Positions 53,056 to 64,000 of a stretch of 64,000 nucleotides of DNA are shown here, in pieces. The position numbers were made by a program, and so were the translations under genes. Under the pieces are notes generated by a model that worked only from the letters and a program-made list of their open reading frames with translations, had not been told where the DNA came from and did not search any database. The DNA comes from Sipunculus nudus (taxonomy: Eukaryota > Annelida > Sipuncula > Golfingiida > Sipunculidae), in assembly GCA_026874595.1 (NCBI GenBank), contig CM049318.1, positions 10,831,241 through 10,895,240 on the forward strand, written 5' to 3'. The stretch's first letter is position 1; every line of letters begins with the position of its first letter.

Positions 53056-53960
53056 TACTGAACCTGTGAGAAAATGCGATGGTATGGCGGCGTCTGTCGT
53101 CCGTTGTCTGTACGTTAACCCATACTATTTCGATAACGACTGGAGCTATCATCATGAAATTTAATGAAAAAATTGGTCATCTGAAAAACTCCGCATTTTC
53201 TTAGATTTTATAGAGAAAAAAGCTAAAAAAACTTTTAAAATTTTACCTCCGAAACTTTGTTCAATATTTCACAGAAATAATCTTTTATACCGTCTCTCTC
53301 AAGTTTGTTGGAATGGTTCAAGTTCGGTGAATTTTGGCCAAGTTATAGGAAGTTGAACTTAATCATCTTTCCAAAAAAGCATACTAAAATTACAATCTCA
53401 GAAACGGCTGGAGCTATCATCACCAAATTTTATGCCAGTGTTGGTCACATGAGTCATATAAGAAATTCAGGTATTGGTGGCACCACCTGCATTGACCTTT
53501 TTTTGTACGGGGGTCATCTGTACATTATACCATAATTTCTCAGGAATAGCAGGAGCTTTCATCCCCAGATTTTATGCAATAATCTCTCACATATCAAATG
53601 TTGTGGGATTCAGCTTATTTTTTTACTTAGATTTTATAGGGAAAAAGCTGAAAAACCTTTAAAGTATTCTTCTTGTAAACGGTCCAGCGAAATTGTTCAA
53701 TATCGCACAGAAATAATCCCAGAGGCAAGCCCTCTCATGTTTGTTCAAATGGTTTGCATTTGATGAATCTTAGCCGAGTTACATGAATTTAAATAGAAAT
53801 TTGGCCAAGTAGGCATACTGACATAGTATTTTCAGAAATAACAGAAGCTAGCATTACCAAGTATTGTGCAAATGTTTGTCACATGACTCATATTTGAAGT
53901 TGCAAATTTCGTGGTGGCACCTACATTGACCTGTTTTTTATTTGCTAAAACCTCATAATT
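53056..53960 (+). repeat. Dispersed repeat family B, copy 2
   Basis: Same order of landmarks as copy 1 (AACCTGTGAG...TACGTTAACCC...GAAACGGCTGGAGC...GGCACCACCTGCAT) starting 1394 bp further on, with indels. A trace of a third start, GAGCTAATGCAATGGTGTGG, is at about 54641. Confidence 0.75.
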
Positions 53961-54399
53961 TTAGCCTCTTTCAGCTTAAAATGTTTATGATGAAACTGTC
54001 AAGTTCAATCGTTCAAAAGAATTATCCTAGGATATGGTTCTTTCAAACATATCAGAAAAGCTTAAGTTGGTCTTATGGCCATTATTATATTAATTTCAAA
54101 CTGAGGACTGCAATAGTGTTCTTCTACAAAATTATTGTTTCAATTATAACTTTTGTAACATTGCACAAAAACTATTCTTAGGTGGCCTTTGTTCAAGTTT
54201 ACTTGAGAGTTTTTTAGCAGAATTATTGGACCTTTAACAATGAAAGGACTGCAATTTATTATTATTCTAGATATTTTAATAAAAAGTTTATGAATGTGTC
54301 AGCTTTAAAAAAAGGTATTTTAGCCAAAGTCTCTCTGCATGTGTAAAAAGATTTACCAACAGGCCAAGATTGTGACTGTATCTGTAAATAGGTTGAGAA

Positions 54400-55050
54400 A
54401 CTGCCAACTGTTTCAGATTTGGCAACAGATCAAGAGTTCATTCAGTGCAGCCAGATATAGGTCAATAGTTCAATCAGTGCAGCCAAGCACAAGGCATGTG
54501 ATCACCTCATGGGTGACATGTGAACACCTCATGGGCACCATGTGATCACCTCATAGGTAGCATGTGATCACTTCATGAGTATCATGTGATCACCTCATGT
54601 GTGTCGTGCCCCTCAGGGCTGCATGTGGAGCCAATCTATGAGCTAATGCAATGGTGTGGCTACTATTTCAGATTTGGCAACAGGCCAAAGTCAGTCTGGA
54701 TCTATTTATAGCTTTAGAAGACTGCCAACTGTATCAGATAAGGCAACAGGTAAAGAGTTCACTCAGTGCAGCCAGGGATAGGTCAGGAGTTCACTCAGTG
54801 CAGTAGCTGCATTCTATTTATAGCGTTGGCAGACTGCCCACTGCATCAGATTTGGCACCAAAGTTCAGCCTGGATCTTTTAATAGCTTTGGCAAACTGCC
54901 AACTGTGTCAGATTATGCAACAGGTCACTTAGTGCAGCCAGATAAAGGTCAAAAGTTTACTCAGTCTAGACAGGTGCAGGTCATGAGTTCACTCAGTGCA
55001 GTAGCCTGAGCCAGCAAATTTGTCACAGTTCACTCGGGGCAACTGCTTTT
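54400..55050. repeat. Degenerate tandem repeats with CAGATTTGGCAACAG / TTCACTCAGTGCAG words
   Basis: The words GACTGCCAACTG, CAGATTTGGCAACAG and GAGTTCACTCAGTGCAG alternate four or more times. The 22-bp minisatellite listed separately lies inside. Confidence 0.65.
54495..54604. repeat. 22-bp minisatellite, 5 copies
   Basis: Units begin CATGTGATCACCTCATGGGT at 54495, 54517, 54539, 54561 and 54583, an exact 22-bp period with a few substitutions. Confidence 0.85.
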
Positions 55051-55079
55051 CTCACCTAAGCCTGGTCAGCCCCATGCAT

Positions 55080-55340
55080 CAGACTCAAGGTAAGTTTGAT
55101 GGATTGGCCTGATATTTTGACCTGTCTTTGTGTCTTTGATGGCTTTCTCGTTCACAAGACAGTTGTCGCCACCTACAATGACCTTTGCACAGTGTGTGTG
55201 CCTGCTTATTTCTCAGAGGGGTTTGATATATCAGTCTGAAATTGGGCATATGTATATATCTCTGATAGCTTCGTTGTATACAAGAGTGGTGGTGCCAGCT
55301 ACAACCATTTTTGTGGTGTGTGCACCAATGCCAGAATTTC
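55080..55340. repeat. Copy of the 30.7-31.3 kb array family
   Basis: Words TCAGTCTGAAATTGGGCAT and AGTGGTGGTGCCAGCTAC match the IDI1 intron 3 array; two diverged units. Confidence 0.55.
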
Positions 55341-55546
55341 AGCAGTGATGTTTTTTAAATGTTTTTTTTATTCAAAATGTTTTGTACTTGCATTGTTCAT
55401 ATACATGAAAAGTAATGGTCCAGCATTGAAGCATTATATCTGGTGTATTTCCCAATGCACAGGTTCGCATTAGGCCTGTAGGCCTTGTTTTTATTAATTT
55501 AATTTTGAAATCTGATGATATAGTAAAAAGAATTAAATATAATAAG

Positions 55547-55550
<4 letters not shown>

Positions 55551-55619
<69 letters not shown>
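55551..55619. repeat. (AT)n microsatellite
   Basis: About 34 AT units; the IYIYI ORF across it is an artefact. Confidence 0.95.
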
Positions 55620-55622
<3 letters not shown>

Positions 55623-55939
55623 CACATCTATTGTTAATTTTACAAGTTTCTTTGCTTAAAATGTTAACACTTTATCCTCACGTACATGTAAGTAGTTTCC
55701 TCTCGAAAAGTATACCTGTCGTCCATGCTACAATTTCCAATAAAAAATGATCGGTGGTCGCGAAAACGTTCCCTCCCGAGTTGATTTTCATATTTAATCT
55801 TTCAACAAGCCATAAAATCTGCAATAGATAACAGAAAACGTTTTTAAAATAAGGTACAATATGAAAATCTCATGATATGTAATATATATTAAACTTTCTT
55901 GGATTAAATTAACAGGCCTTCCCTGAGCGAAAGGTAATA

Positions 55940-56210
55940 TGGGTCATATTCAGTTTACCTGTTTAATTTTAGCCCTCAGTCTATATAAATGCTGATGGGC
56001 TATTGTCATTACCCTTGCCGTCCGTCCGTCAGGCGCCCGTTTACTTTTGCCTTGTGAGCAGAATACTAAAAAAGAAATCAACACAGTCACTTTTATTTTT
56101 TTTTCAGTGAAGATGCACTTGTCAACAAAATTTTGGTCAGGTTCGAACAATGGTGACCTTGACCTACTTTTCAAGGTCACATAACTATTTATAGAAAAAT
56201 ATATTTTATT
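55940..56210. repeat. Dispersed repeat with GTCCGTCCGT and GGTGACCTTGACCT
   Basis: GCCGTCCGTCCGTCAGGCG near 56017 is followed by TTGTGAGCAGAATACT and GGTGACCTTGACCTAC near 56152. The pattern suggests a dispersed family related to those at 24.4 and 28.5 kb. Confidence 0.5.
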
Positions 56211-56979
56211 AGCTTATTTCACAGAAACCATTCAATATATCATTATGAAACGCGATGTCAATATTGGACTTGGTGATCTGAAACCGATGCATCAGGTAAG
56301 TAGTGCCATCTATAAAGTATCTCAATTTTTTATGATATGTTACCGCTTTTTTTATTTTTTTTTTTTTTTTTTTTTATCAGCGAGCAGGACACCTTAAAAT
56401 AAATTAAGCATAGGTACTTTCTTTCTTCGAAGGAGAGGTAAAAAACAACAATTAAAAGAATTTTAAAGATGGGTTATTTCTACAATCTGGTGTTGCTTAA
56501 GAGATATTATAAATATATAGTTAACAGCTTATCCCCTGCAGAGTGTTTTTCATCATGAAGATATGTATCACTTCTTTTACCAGACTTGCAAAGGTACTTT
56601 ACATACATCTCTCCTTCAAATTAAGACTTGAATTAGAGACAAATGTACAGATATACATCCATGTGAGAACAGATATTTCATACTTTTAACTGCTAACACC
56701 CACACATATACACTCTTCTTAATAATAATAATTTCGGGTGGGGATTGTGTTTTCTTTTGACGATATTCTAGTTTTTAATTTTCATGTAAAAACTTCGTTA
56801 GTGAAAGCTTATAAGTATACAAGGGTAACTTATTGTTCGCCAGTCGTAACTCTCAGTCATATCGCAACAGGCGCGTCATGCATGGGTGCTTTGCATTTTG
56901 CATGTGTGTGTATATACATATATATAAGGCAAGATTTGCACACTTTATCGGAGCATGTGGAATGATACTGTGGGTTGTT

Positions 56980-57480
56980 TCATATTCGCGAGGTTAATAT
57001 TTCGCGAGTTTCACATTTCCATTGTTTCACAAAAGTTTCATTTTCCTGATCTCACCATACAATAACCTACACAGAGTATATCCATTATTCGATGAATTAT
57101 AATTTTAAAATAATATGTCTGCAAAATTGTAAGAATTGAAAGAATTCGAAATTTTTGTTGATCATTGTCAGTTTATTTGACAGATCTGGTATAATTCAAA
57201 TAGCAATCTCTGATTAACGGGAGCATTTAAGATCTATTATTATTATTTGTTATATCAATCTTGCCTTTCGAATTGCCTTCGACGTTGTAAGGGGCCTCTT
57301 ATTCGCGAAGGTTTTATTTTCGCGATAGCTTTTGCTAATTTATGACCCTCACGAACAATAAGGATGATCTCCGTATACTATTGATGACGCTGAAACATAT
57401 ATATGGTTGGGTTTTTTTTATCGAGAAGGCTTTAAATTCGTGATATTTGCGCAAAGGAAATAATCGCGAAAAAAAGGTAT
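56980..57480. repeat. TTCGCG-word repeat remnants
   Basis: TATTCGCGAGGTTAATATTTCGCGAG near 56983 and TATTCGCGAAGGTTTTATTTTCGCGA near 57301 are two related phrases, with a more decayed third near 57421-57470. Probably fragments of a small transposon. Confidence 0.4.
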
Positions 57481-57499
57481 ATGAGAATAAGATGCGACA

Positions 57500-59196
57500 A
57501 CGACAGTACCTTGCCAAAAAGCAAATGGCGGAAAGTCCCACTATGAATCAAAATACTATATACTGAATAAATATGTGTCACCCGTAAAAATATAAGTTAG
57601 CTATTATAAATGATTGATATCTGTAAAAATGTCGTCCAATAATAAACAATAATTTCCCCTCGTTCGATGATCTCTTGGAAACTTTCCAGTTATATTACGA
57701 TTCTGCACATAAATTTATTTTATATGCATGCATGATTATTTCATATAATAAAAGATAAACCCTGAGTTGTTAATTGAATATGTATATTACGATAAAAGTA
57801 GAACAGAAAATTGCGAAATTTTAACACCGTAAATATAAAACCAACTGTAGAATATCACTTTATAAGTACATGTATATACAATCTTAATATAGAATGTTAA
57901 TATATATATACAGTGAGACTAACTGTATAACCAATTTCCTGAGTTCCATCGAAAACACCACAAGCGAGATATTTAGAGTTGATCAGTGTATTTAAAGACT
58001 AGTTAAATGCAGCTGAAACATATACTGTTTATTATTGGCTTCATTAACGTTCTTATCACCATGGATGCAACATGCCTTTGTAACCTGCATGCATATTTTT
58101 AAAATATAATAAAAATCGTTTGCTTGAATGAAGCCGTATGTATAGACCCTGCAGTGTTACGCCTTCTACGTCACAAGCAGGTAAATACATAAAATTAATA
58201 ATTAAAGAGAGACACTCCCCTCAAATCTAGAAAATTGAAGTCATTATTTGTAATTTGAATAATCCATTAGTTTTCAATGGATACACAATCGATTATTTAT
58301 AGCACGGGAGCCACAGTCTTTGTTCAGGGATTGCATCACGCAGTAAATGGCCCGGTTTGTTTTGGTTGGTCGTAAAAAATGGTGTCGCATAAATGGGGAT
58401 ATTAGTAAGAGGACTGAAAGCCCATGTACATGTATAAAGGCAGAGCTGAAAATGCACTTGAGGTAACATTAGGTTTGATATGAAAAGTGATTGTGACGTT
58501 TTAAAAACTACTTCACCCTTTGGATTGTCCTTTCACTGTGTACATAAACACCCGTGACAAAGACGTTAACAAATAATGTCACAGGCTGCATGCACATGCA
58601 TTTGCCATATGTTGCATTCATTCATTCAATAAGGGGTACAGTTCTATAATGGTGAAATGTAAAAAAAGGACCCATGGAGCATGACGCTCAGCTGATCTGT
58701 GACGTTAACAAATTGTAACAATCTAGGCCTGAAGAAAAAGTGTAGAAGAAGGGACAGTGTTTTACAAATACGGCATGCAGAGAATGTCAAAGGCCAATGG
58801 CTCATGCTCAGAATCAATGGCAACTTTATTTCCGTAATTTGTTAATCTTATGACTAAAATCTTTATGTTGCTGGTGAGGTCTAGTTTTCTACTTTGGATA
58901 GCACCAGGTCTCGTTGTATCTTACGACATTGGCTGTAAAACGAGAATAAGCGGGATTTCACATAAAAAGCTCATATAACTTGGTAACATTTGATATAAGC
59001 TCTACCTAATCTTTATATAGTCTTGTAAATTCCCGCCCTGGTTGCCCAGAAAAGAAAATACTTTTGCATCGTTTTCAACTGAATGCCTGATGTTGGACAG
59101 GTCTGGCGACTCTATGTCACGATTACATCTGGTTTCTTTTTCATACGTATATTTAATTGATATATGCCTTATAGAAATGATGGCATATTCTTCGTG

Positions 59197-59230
<34 letters not shown>

Positions 59231-59400
59231 AATTGTTAGGCTTTTGTCCGGATGTGCATATATATATACCATGAGTTTATATGAGGGAAATTATATATAT
59301 GCTGTATGTATAGTTAAGGTTTTTATCAACTATATAGACTGAGGCAGATTAGGAAATACATTGACAATAACACTTTGTGTACGTTGGTTTTGCGTTTGTG
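57500..59400. other. Non-coding AT-rich region
   Basis: No exon or repeat I can name except a short (TA)n at 59207-59231. Confidence 0.4.
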
Positions 59401-59405
59401 ACCAC

Positions 59406-59800
59406 ATGGATTATGACAACTCAATGTTTTTCAACTTACGAGAAAAGCAAATAAGCAAATTGCAGCAATTGCAAAATGCAGCGGCTCGTCTGATTGTGGC
59501 TAAAAGTAAATTTGATAGTGCATAATATGATACTTTTAGTGTATAAAAAAAATCTGTAATGTTACCATCATACATAAGTTAACTGATCAAGGAGAAGACC
59601 AAATAAAAGAACTCTTCAATCAAATTTTAGGGACCTGCTATAAATTCATTTAACAAACACCGAAACTTACGGGAAGCGTGCTTTTACGTATGCATGCAGC
59701 ACCAACTGTTTGGAATGGACTGCCCGAAGACATTGAGACAGCTGGCTATATTGTCATTTTTAAAAAGAGGTTAGAAACCTGTTATTTTAGGCTAGTATTT
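59406..59800 (+). pseudogene. LINE reverse-transcriptase C-terminal fossil
   Basis: The translation starts MDYDNSMFFNLREKQISKLQ followed by QLQNAAARLIVAK, the hallmark helix after the RT palm in many LINEs. After a gap with stops, RAFTYA and, one base shifted, AAPTVWNGLPEDIETAGYIV then FKKRLETCYF follow, the usual C-terminal tail. Frameshifts, stops and an internal deletion mark it as long dead. It is not part of the intron 4 LINE in IDI1. Confidence 0.75.
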
Positions 59801-61063
59801 AGCTAGATTTATATGCATATTTTATTTGTCATTCTTTTTATATACACCCTGTGCGAATGTTTTTAAATGCCCAGTATCTTGCATTCAATGCGATAACTTA
59901 TCATTGTTTTATAATGTTCATTTTATGTATGTATTATTGATTTGTAAACCGCTGTCGAGTATTGCATTATATGTATGGGTAGTCTAAATAATCTAAAGAT
60001 TTATATAATAAACTATATAACTATAAACTGTATCTATATATATTGTATTTATGTGAATAATTGAGAATAATTGAATTTCTTTAATGCTTCCAATACGTAC
60101 TTCATGCAACCCCGTCTTACATATTATACTATATTACAGAGAGCTATCATGGAGGTATAATTATATCTCTATGGGCTTATCTATTTTATGCATTGGTCTA
60201 TAGCTAGATCAGTCCCTGAGGACCTGTTTCTCAAAGTTGATCCAGTATTTACAGTTCGGTCCAGACCCCTATGGGGTTAATACAATGGTCACCATCTGCC
60301 TGGTCTAGCTGGTCACGTGGGATCAAAGGTCTGCGACCGTTCACTCGCGTCACACAACAGGTGCATGTGACCTTAAACACCCACCGGCCGTAAACAGGCA
60401 GATGCCTAGTCGGCCAATTTATCCAATTAATAACGGCCTCAGGAACCGTCTCAATAAAGGCAAATATAATGTTGCTACTTTTATCAGAGGCGGGGACGCG
60501 ACACTTGCTACCACCGCTTTGTTTTACTTGCTTCCTCAAAGTGGCCACTCGGACAATGCGGGCGGGGTCGCCATGTATCGGGTATTATGTACGGCGTGGC
60601 GGTGTTCTTTCATCCCAGTGTCCACTCTACATGTTTGGTTGATGAGCGGTTCCTGTGTTAGGGGGTTTATTACTATAAATTAGTGTGAGTGTTTACATGT
60701 CACGCTCTGGCTATGCGTCAATACAAATTTGACGAGGGTTTGAGATGTTTTAATCCGTGTACATATTCTGGTTACCTGTATACATATATGTATATATACA
60801 GACTGATCCGGTGAATTCACAAGCTATTTGAAAGCTTTGAGACGGAGATTTGTAAACATGTCTCATTATTTTGTGCGAGGGAGACATATTGTGATCCAAC
60901 TTGAGTATTCTGTAAACATTTAATGAAGATTTAATGAATATATAAATGTGTGTTAATTGTCAACAGATCCATGCGTATATATACCATGTGAATGTTTAGA
61001 GATATTGCTTCATCAAAAAAAGGTCGCAAGTAGGAGATTTCTTATACGATATGCTCATTGATC

Positions 61064-61119
<56 letters not shown>

Positions 61120-61145
61120 ATATATATATGTGTGTGTGTGTGTGT
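61064..61145. repeat. (TA)n(TG)n compound microsatellite
   Basis: TA run, TG run, TA run, TG run in succession. Confidence 0.95.
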
Positions 61146-61548
61146 CTGGTGGGGGAGGAATTGGTTTTAAAATCATAATCGATGATTGAAAAATAAAAAC
61201 GACCGATGATCGATTATTAATCGATTATTTTATGTACTTTCTATATTGTCTAAAAATCTGCTGTATACTTACACCTATATAATATTGACCTCAGTAAATA
61301 GTGTGACATGTACATCGGTATTCGTAATGAAACCATGCATCAATCCAACCGCATCCAACGTCGACTTGCCGTCGGACGATTGTCAGCTACGCAAGGTTCC
61401 GTTTTGATGCTGTTCTTTAATTTGTGTTCGTAATCTTTTACAGGATTATAGATTCTTTGCCTGTGCATACATAATCGTTTTTAATCGATTATGCAAAAAT
61501 GCCGTCTATTTGAAAGAAAACAACTAATCATCGATATAATCGATTAAA

Positions 61549-61551
<3 letters not shown>

Positions 61552-61617
<66 letters not shown>
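61552..61617. repeat. (TA)n microsatellite
   Basis: About 33 TA units. Confidence 0.95.
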
Positions 61618-61619
<2 letters not shown>

Positions 61620-61740
61620 ATGAGCCAAAATTTCGTATATATGGTATACATCTAACAACTCATATACTGTAAGGGTTATAAGGTGCACATCTTAAAAGGC
61701 CATTATCTTAACGCACGTTTATGTACATGCAGGCCAAACA

Positions 61741-61742
<2 letters not shown>

Positions 61743-61814
<72 letters not shown>
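61743..61814. repeat. (TA)n microsatellite
   Basis: About 36 TA units, 126 bp after the previous array. Confidence 0.95.
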
Positions 61815-61817
<3 letters not shown>

Positions 61818-62251
61818 GGTAAGATATACATGAGCTAAAAAGTTCAGTTTTATGAATTTCGTTTCGTTTAATCGCTCTCTGTTCCTAAGCCGTTCATTAA
61901 ACTAAAAATTTTTTAACAAATTATTGGACAAAAATAAAAAAAAATATGTTAACTAACGCAAGCTCATTTCAAATTCAAAGTAACACAAATTAAAAAATGA
62001 ATTATCGAAACTAAACCTGCTTAAAACTTAAGGTAACTATTAATAATGGAAGGAAAACGTGATGAAATTCAGAATTGATTTTCCACAAAATGTCTCTCAG
62101 GGAACCAATATTCATATAATATCCCACACGAATTGGGATATAGTTCACAAAACACGAGTTGGCTTCCTTGAGATAAAAATAAAACAAGTAGAGGAAAAAC
62201 AATCAACAGACGACAGTACCCTTTGTATAAATCATGTTGAGTGCGAGAAGC

Positions 62252-62580
62252 CACGTGGCTGGTTTAGCGGTAAACATCTACTCTAAGAGTTTGTGTAATT
62301 TTCACAGGCTTCGCGCCCTACAGAACTTCAGCGTCTCCATGGAAAGCGCTTTTAGTGACGCATAGCACGTGGGGCGCGCGGGATCTAGAAGTCCTCGATA
62401 AAAAATAAAATCAGGCGGTATGTAAAATGCATGGGACTCCATGATAACTTTCATATCTGGTCTGGAACGAGGCGATTACGGGAGCGCTTGAGTGTTTTCC
62501 AATACACCTCTTCCCAGGAAATCCCATTCAGTAGCGAGGTTACAAGCAGGGCGCGCCGAGCGTCGTCTGCTGTTCACGTG
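62252..62580. promoter_or_regulatory. E-box cluster in a GC-richer stretch
   Basis: CACGTG occurs at 62252-62257, 62366-62371 and 62575-62580 in a locally GC-rich segment with GGGGCGCGCG near 62371 and GGGCGCGCCG near 62549. Possibly a promoter of a gene beyond the window; no exon seen. Confidence 0.3.
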
Positions 62581-63290
62581 ACCTGCCGCGCAACCCTGAT
62601 GTAGCAGAGATAGAGCTCGTAATATCGAGTGTGTCATGGTGATAAAATGCATTAGCAACCGTGTGACAATTTGGTCTTGCTGTTTTAATGGTGGCTTTAT
62701 CTGCTTGCTGTTTGGACAAGCTTGCTGGCAGCTTCTACACCAACCCGATATGACCCAATAAACAAGCATTGAACGTGGTCCCGGCCGGACGCTGTGTATT
62801 TCTCTTAGCTCAATAATTTACGGGTAAAAATTTATCATATTTGCCAAGTTGCAATGGAAAACACTCAAAAGTCAGGTATCCTGAAGAAACGTGGTCTATT
62901 GATGCTTGTTATACTCGCATCATCGCCGGAACAGACATAAATGTACAGTCAGTAAACATTTCTTTAGGTCTATATCAAAACTTTGTCTGTCAAGTTAGAC
63001 TTCTTAATGCCAAGAACAAGGTAGGCCTATATTGAGTATTTACGCGTGAAAGTCACAACTGTTCTGGCTGGAAAGTTGCAAGTTGTAGAAAAAGTCATGT
63101 GTTAATGTGTGTTTGTGTGTTTTCGGATGGCTTTTGTGAGTTTAACATATTTAGGCCTATAATTGATCTTTGAGAAATAACCAATTTGCATTTTGAAATG
63201 TGACTTTTTTGTCGATATATACATTTAAACCCATTAAACTATAATAATATTTCCTATCAGACAGTTTCGACAGTCATACTGAGAGTAATG

Positions 63291-63291
<1 letters not shown>

Positions 63292-63375
<84 letters not shown>
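63292..63375. repeat. (TA)n microsatellite
   Basis: About 42 TA units, the longest in the window. Confidence 0.95.
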
Positions 63376-63377
<2 letters not shown>

Positions 63378-63923
63378 TCTCAAGCATATATATGTCAAAT
63401 ATGCTATCCCAGAAATGTAAAATTATATAATAAAAAATAATAAAGTTTTACAAAAACTATATTAGAAAAAAATGTGACACATTTTTTTTTTTCTTTTATG
63501 CATGGTTAAGAAGAAAAATTGACTAAATTGCAAATTTTCATGCAACTTGTAATATAAACATATGTTTAAGCTTATAGGAATGCTTCCCGGATACTTTAAA
63601 TTCATCATGAGGCGTATAATACTCCCTTTCTGGTGTGCTTAAATTCATCGTTTCTTTTCCTAAAATTATATAAATATGTTTTCCCATTGTGCCGTATACC
63701 TTATGGTTGTAGATGGTAGCCTGAAGACTGTGTTCACCACATGAGGACAAACCAGCACACGGATGTCAGCGGACACAGCTACAGTCTCGAAATTTGTATG
63801 CAGACTCGTTGATCGTAGAGGAAGGATGGGTACTCCACATAATGAATCTATGGTTGTCGGTGTAACAAGTCAACATGCACATGCATGAGGGTTTACCTAC
63901 CAGCCTGAATCATAATTTACTTA

Positions 63924-63925
<2 letters not shown>

Positions 63926-63966
<41 letters not shown>
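63926..63966. repeat. (TA)n microsatellite
   Basis: About 20 TA units near the right edge. Confidence 0.93.
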
Positions 63967-63969
<3 letters not shown>

Positions 63970-64000
63970 TAGTACATTTATATATTATATATATACAGTG

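Larger units (their letters stand above)
59801..62240. other. Non-coding region with (TA)n arrays
   Basis: No gene recognised. The 60240-60680 part is less AT-rich and has overlapping ORFs on both strands (99 and 93 codons) without a domain. Microsatellites are listed separately. Confidence 0.4.
62581..64000. other. Non-coding region to window end
   Basis: No supportable gene; the ORFs of 64-97 codons lack domains. It contains two further TA arrays (63292-63375, 63926-63966). Confidence 0.4.

Noticed and set aside
60249-60683. Overlapping ORFs on both strands in a GC-richer patch
   Set aside because: Neither shows a domain, start context or splice structure; a noncoding exon cannot be excluded.

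Overview
The window is AT-rich animal nuclear DNA: genes split by GT-AG introns, long non-coding stretches, many (TA)n arrays and several classes of transposon. Two single-copy host genes are readable exon by exon, both on the + strand. One is isopentenyl-diphosphate delta-isomerase (IDI1; 5 coding exons, 24864-33267, 234 aa). The other is an aldo-keto reductase of the L-galactose dehydrogenase type (9 coding exons, 40953-49710, 328 aa). The dispersed repeats carrying GTCCGTCCGT runs, the tRNA-derived SINE, the TTAA- and TA-flanked MITEs and the Gmr1-type LTR elements suggest a lophotrochozoan, most likely a bivalve mollusc. That assignment is inference; no marker gene proves it.

Layout. 1-4582: 3' part of a Ty3/gypsy-superfamily LTR retrotransposon (+), cut by the window edge. 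4583-5075: the older dispersed repeat it landed in. 6995-14557: a complete, very young LTR retrotransposon (-) with two 1116-bp LTRs, a 5-bp target duplication and one unbroken 1463-codon Gag-Pol frame. In both elements integrase precedes reverse transcriptase, the copia-like order known from Gmr1-type elements. 14563-24844: mostly non-coding, with a candidate hammerhead ribozyme (-), a deleted Tigger/pogo-type DNA transposon between two (TA)n arrays, a tRNA-derived SINE with target duplications, and a CRE cluster upstream of IDI1. 24845-about 36014: IDI1, with a TA-flanked MITE, a TTAA-flanked MITE, degenerate arrays and a LINE fragment in its introns. 36780-38260: a degenerate ~155-bp tandem array carrying nuclear-receptor-like palindromes. 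40940-about 50723: the reductase gene. Its exon 6 / intron 6 boundary has been amplified into a 54-bp minisatellite with 13 copies of the 5' splice site; intron 2 holds a probable solo LTR and a second TTAA MITE. 51660-55340: diverged long repeats and a 22-bp minisatellite. 56-64 kb: non-coding, with a LINE fossil and many (TA)n tracts.

IDI1 (mevalonate pathway, IPP/DMAPP interconversion) and the reductase (sugar or aldehyde oxidoreductase) share strand and neighbourhood, but nothing in the sequence links their functions. The strongest candidates for undescribed biology are the splice-donor minisatellite, the hammerhead-like motif and the intact INT-before-RT retrotransposon.
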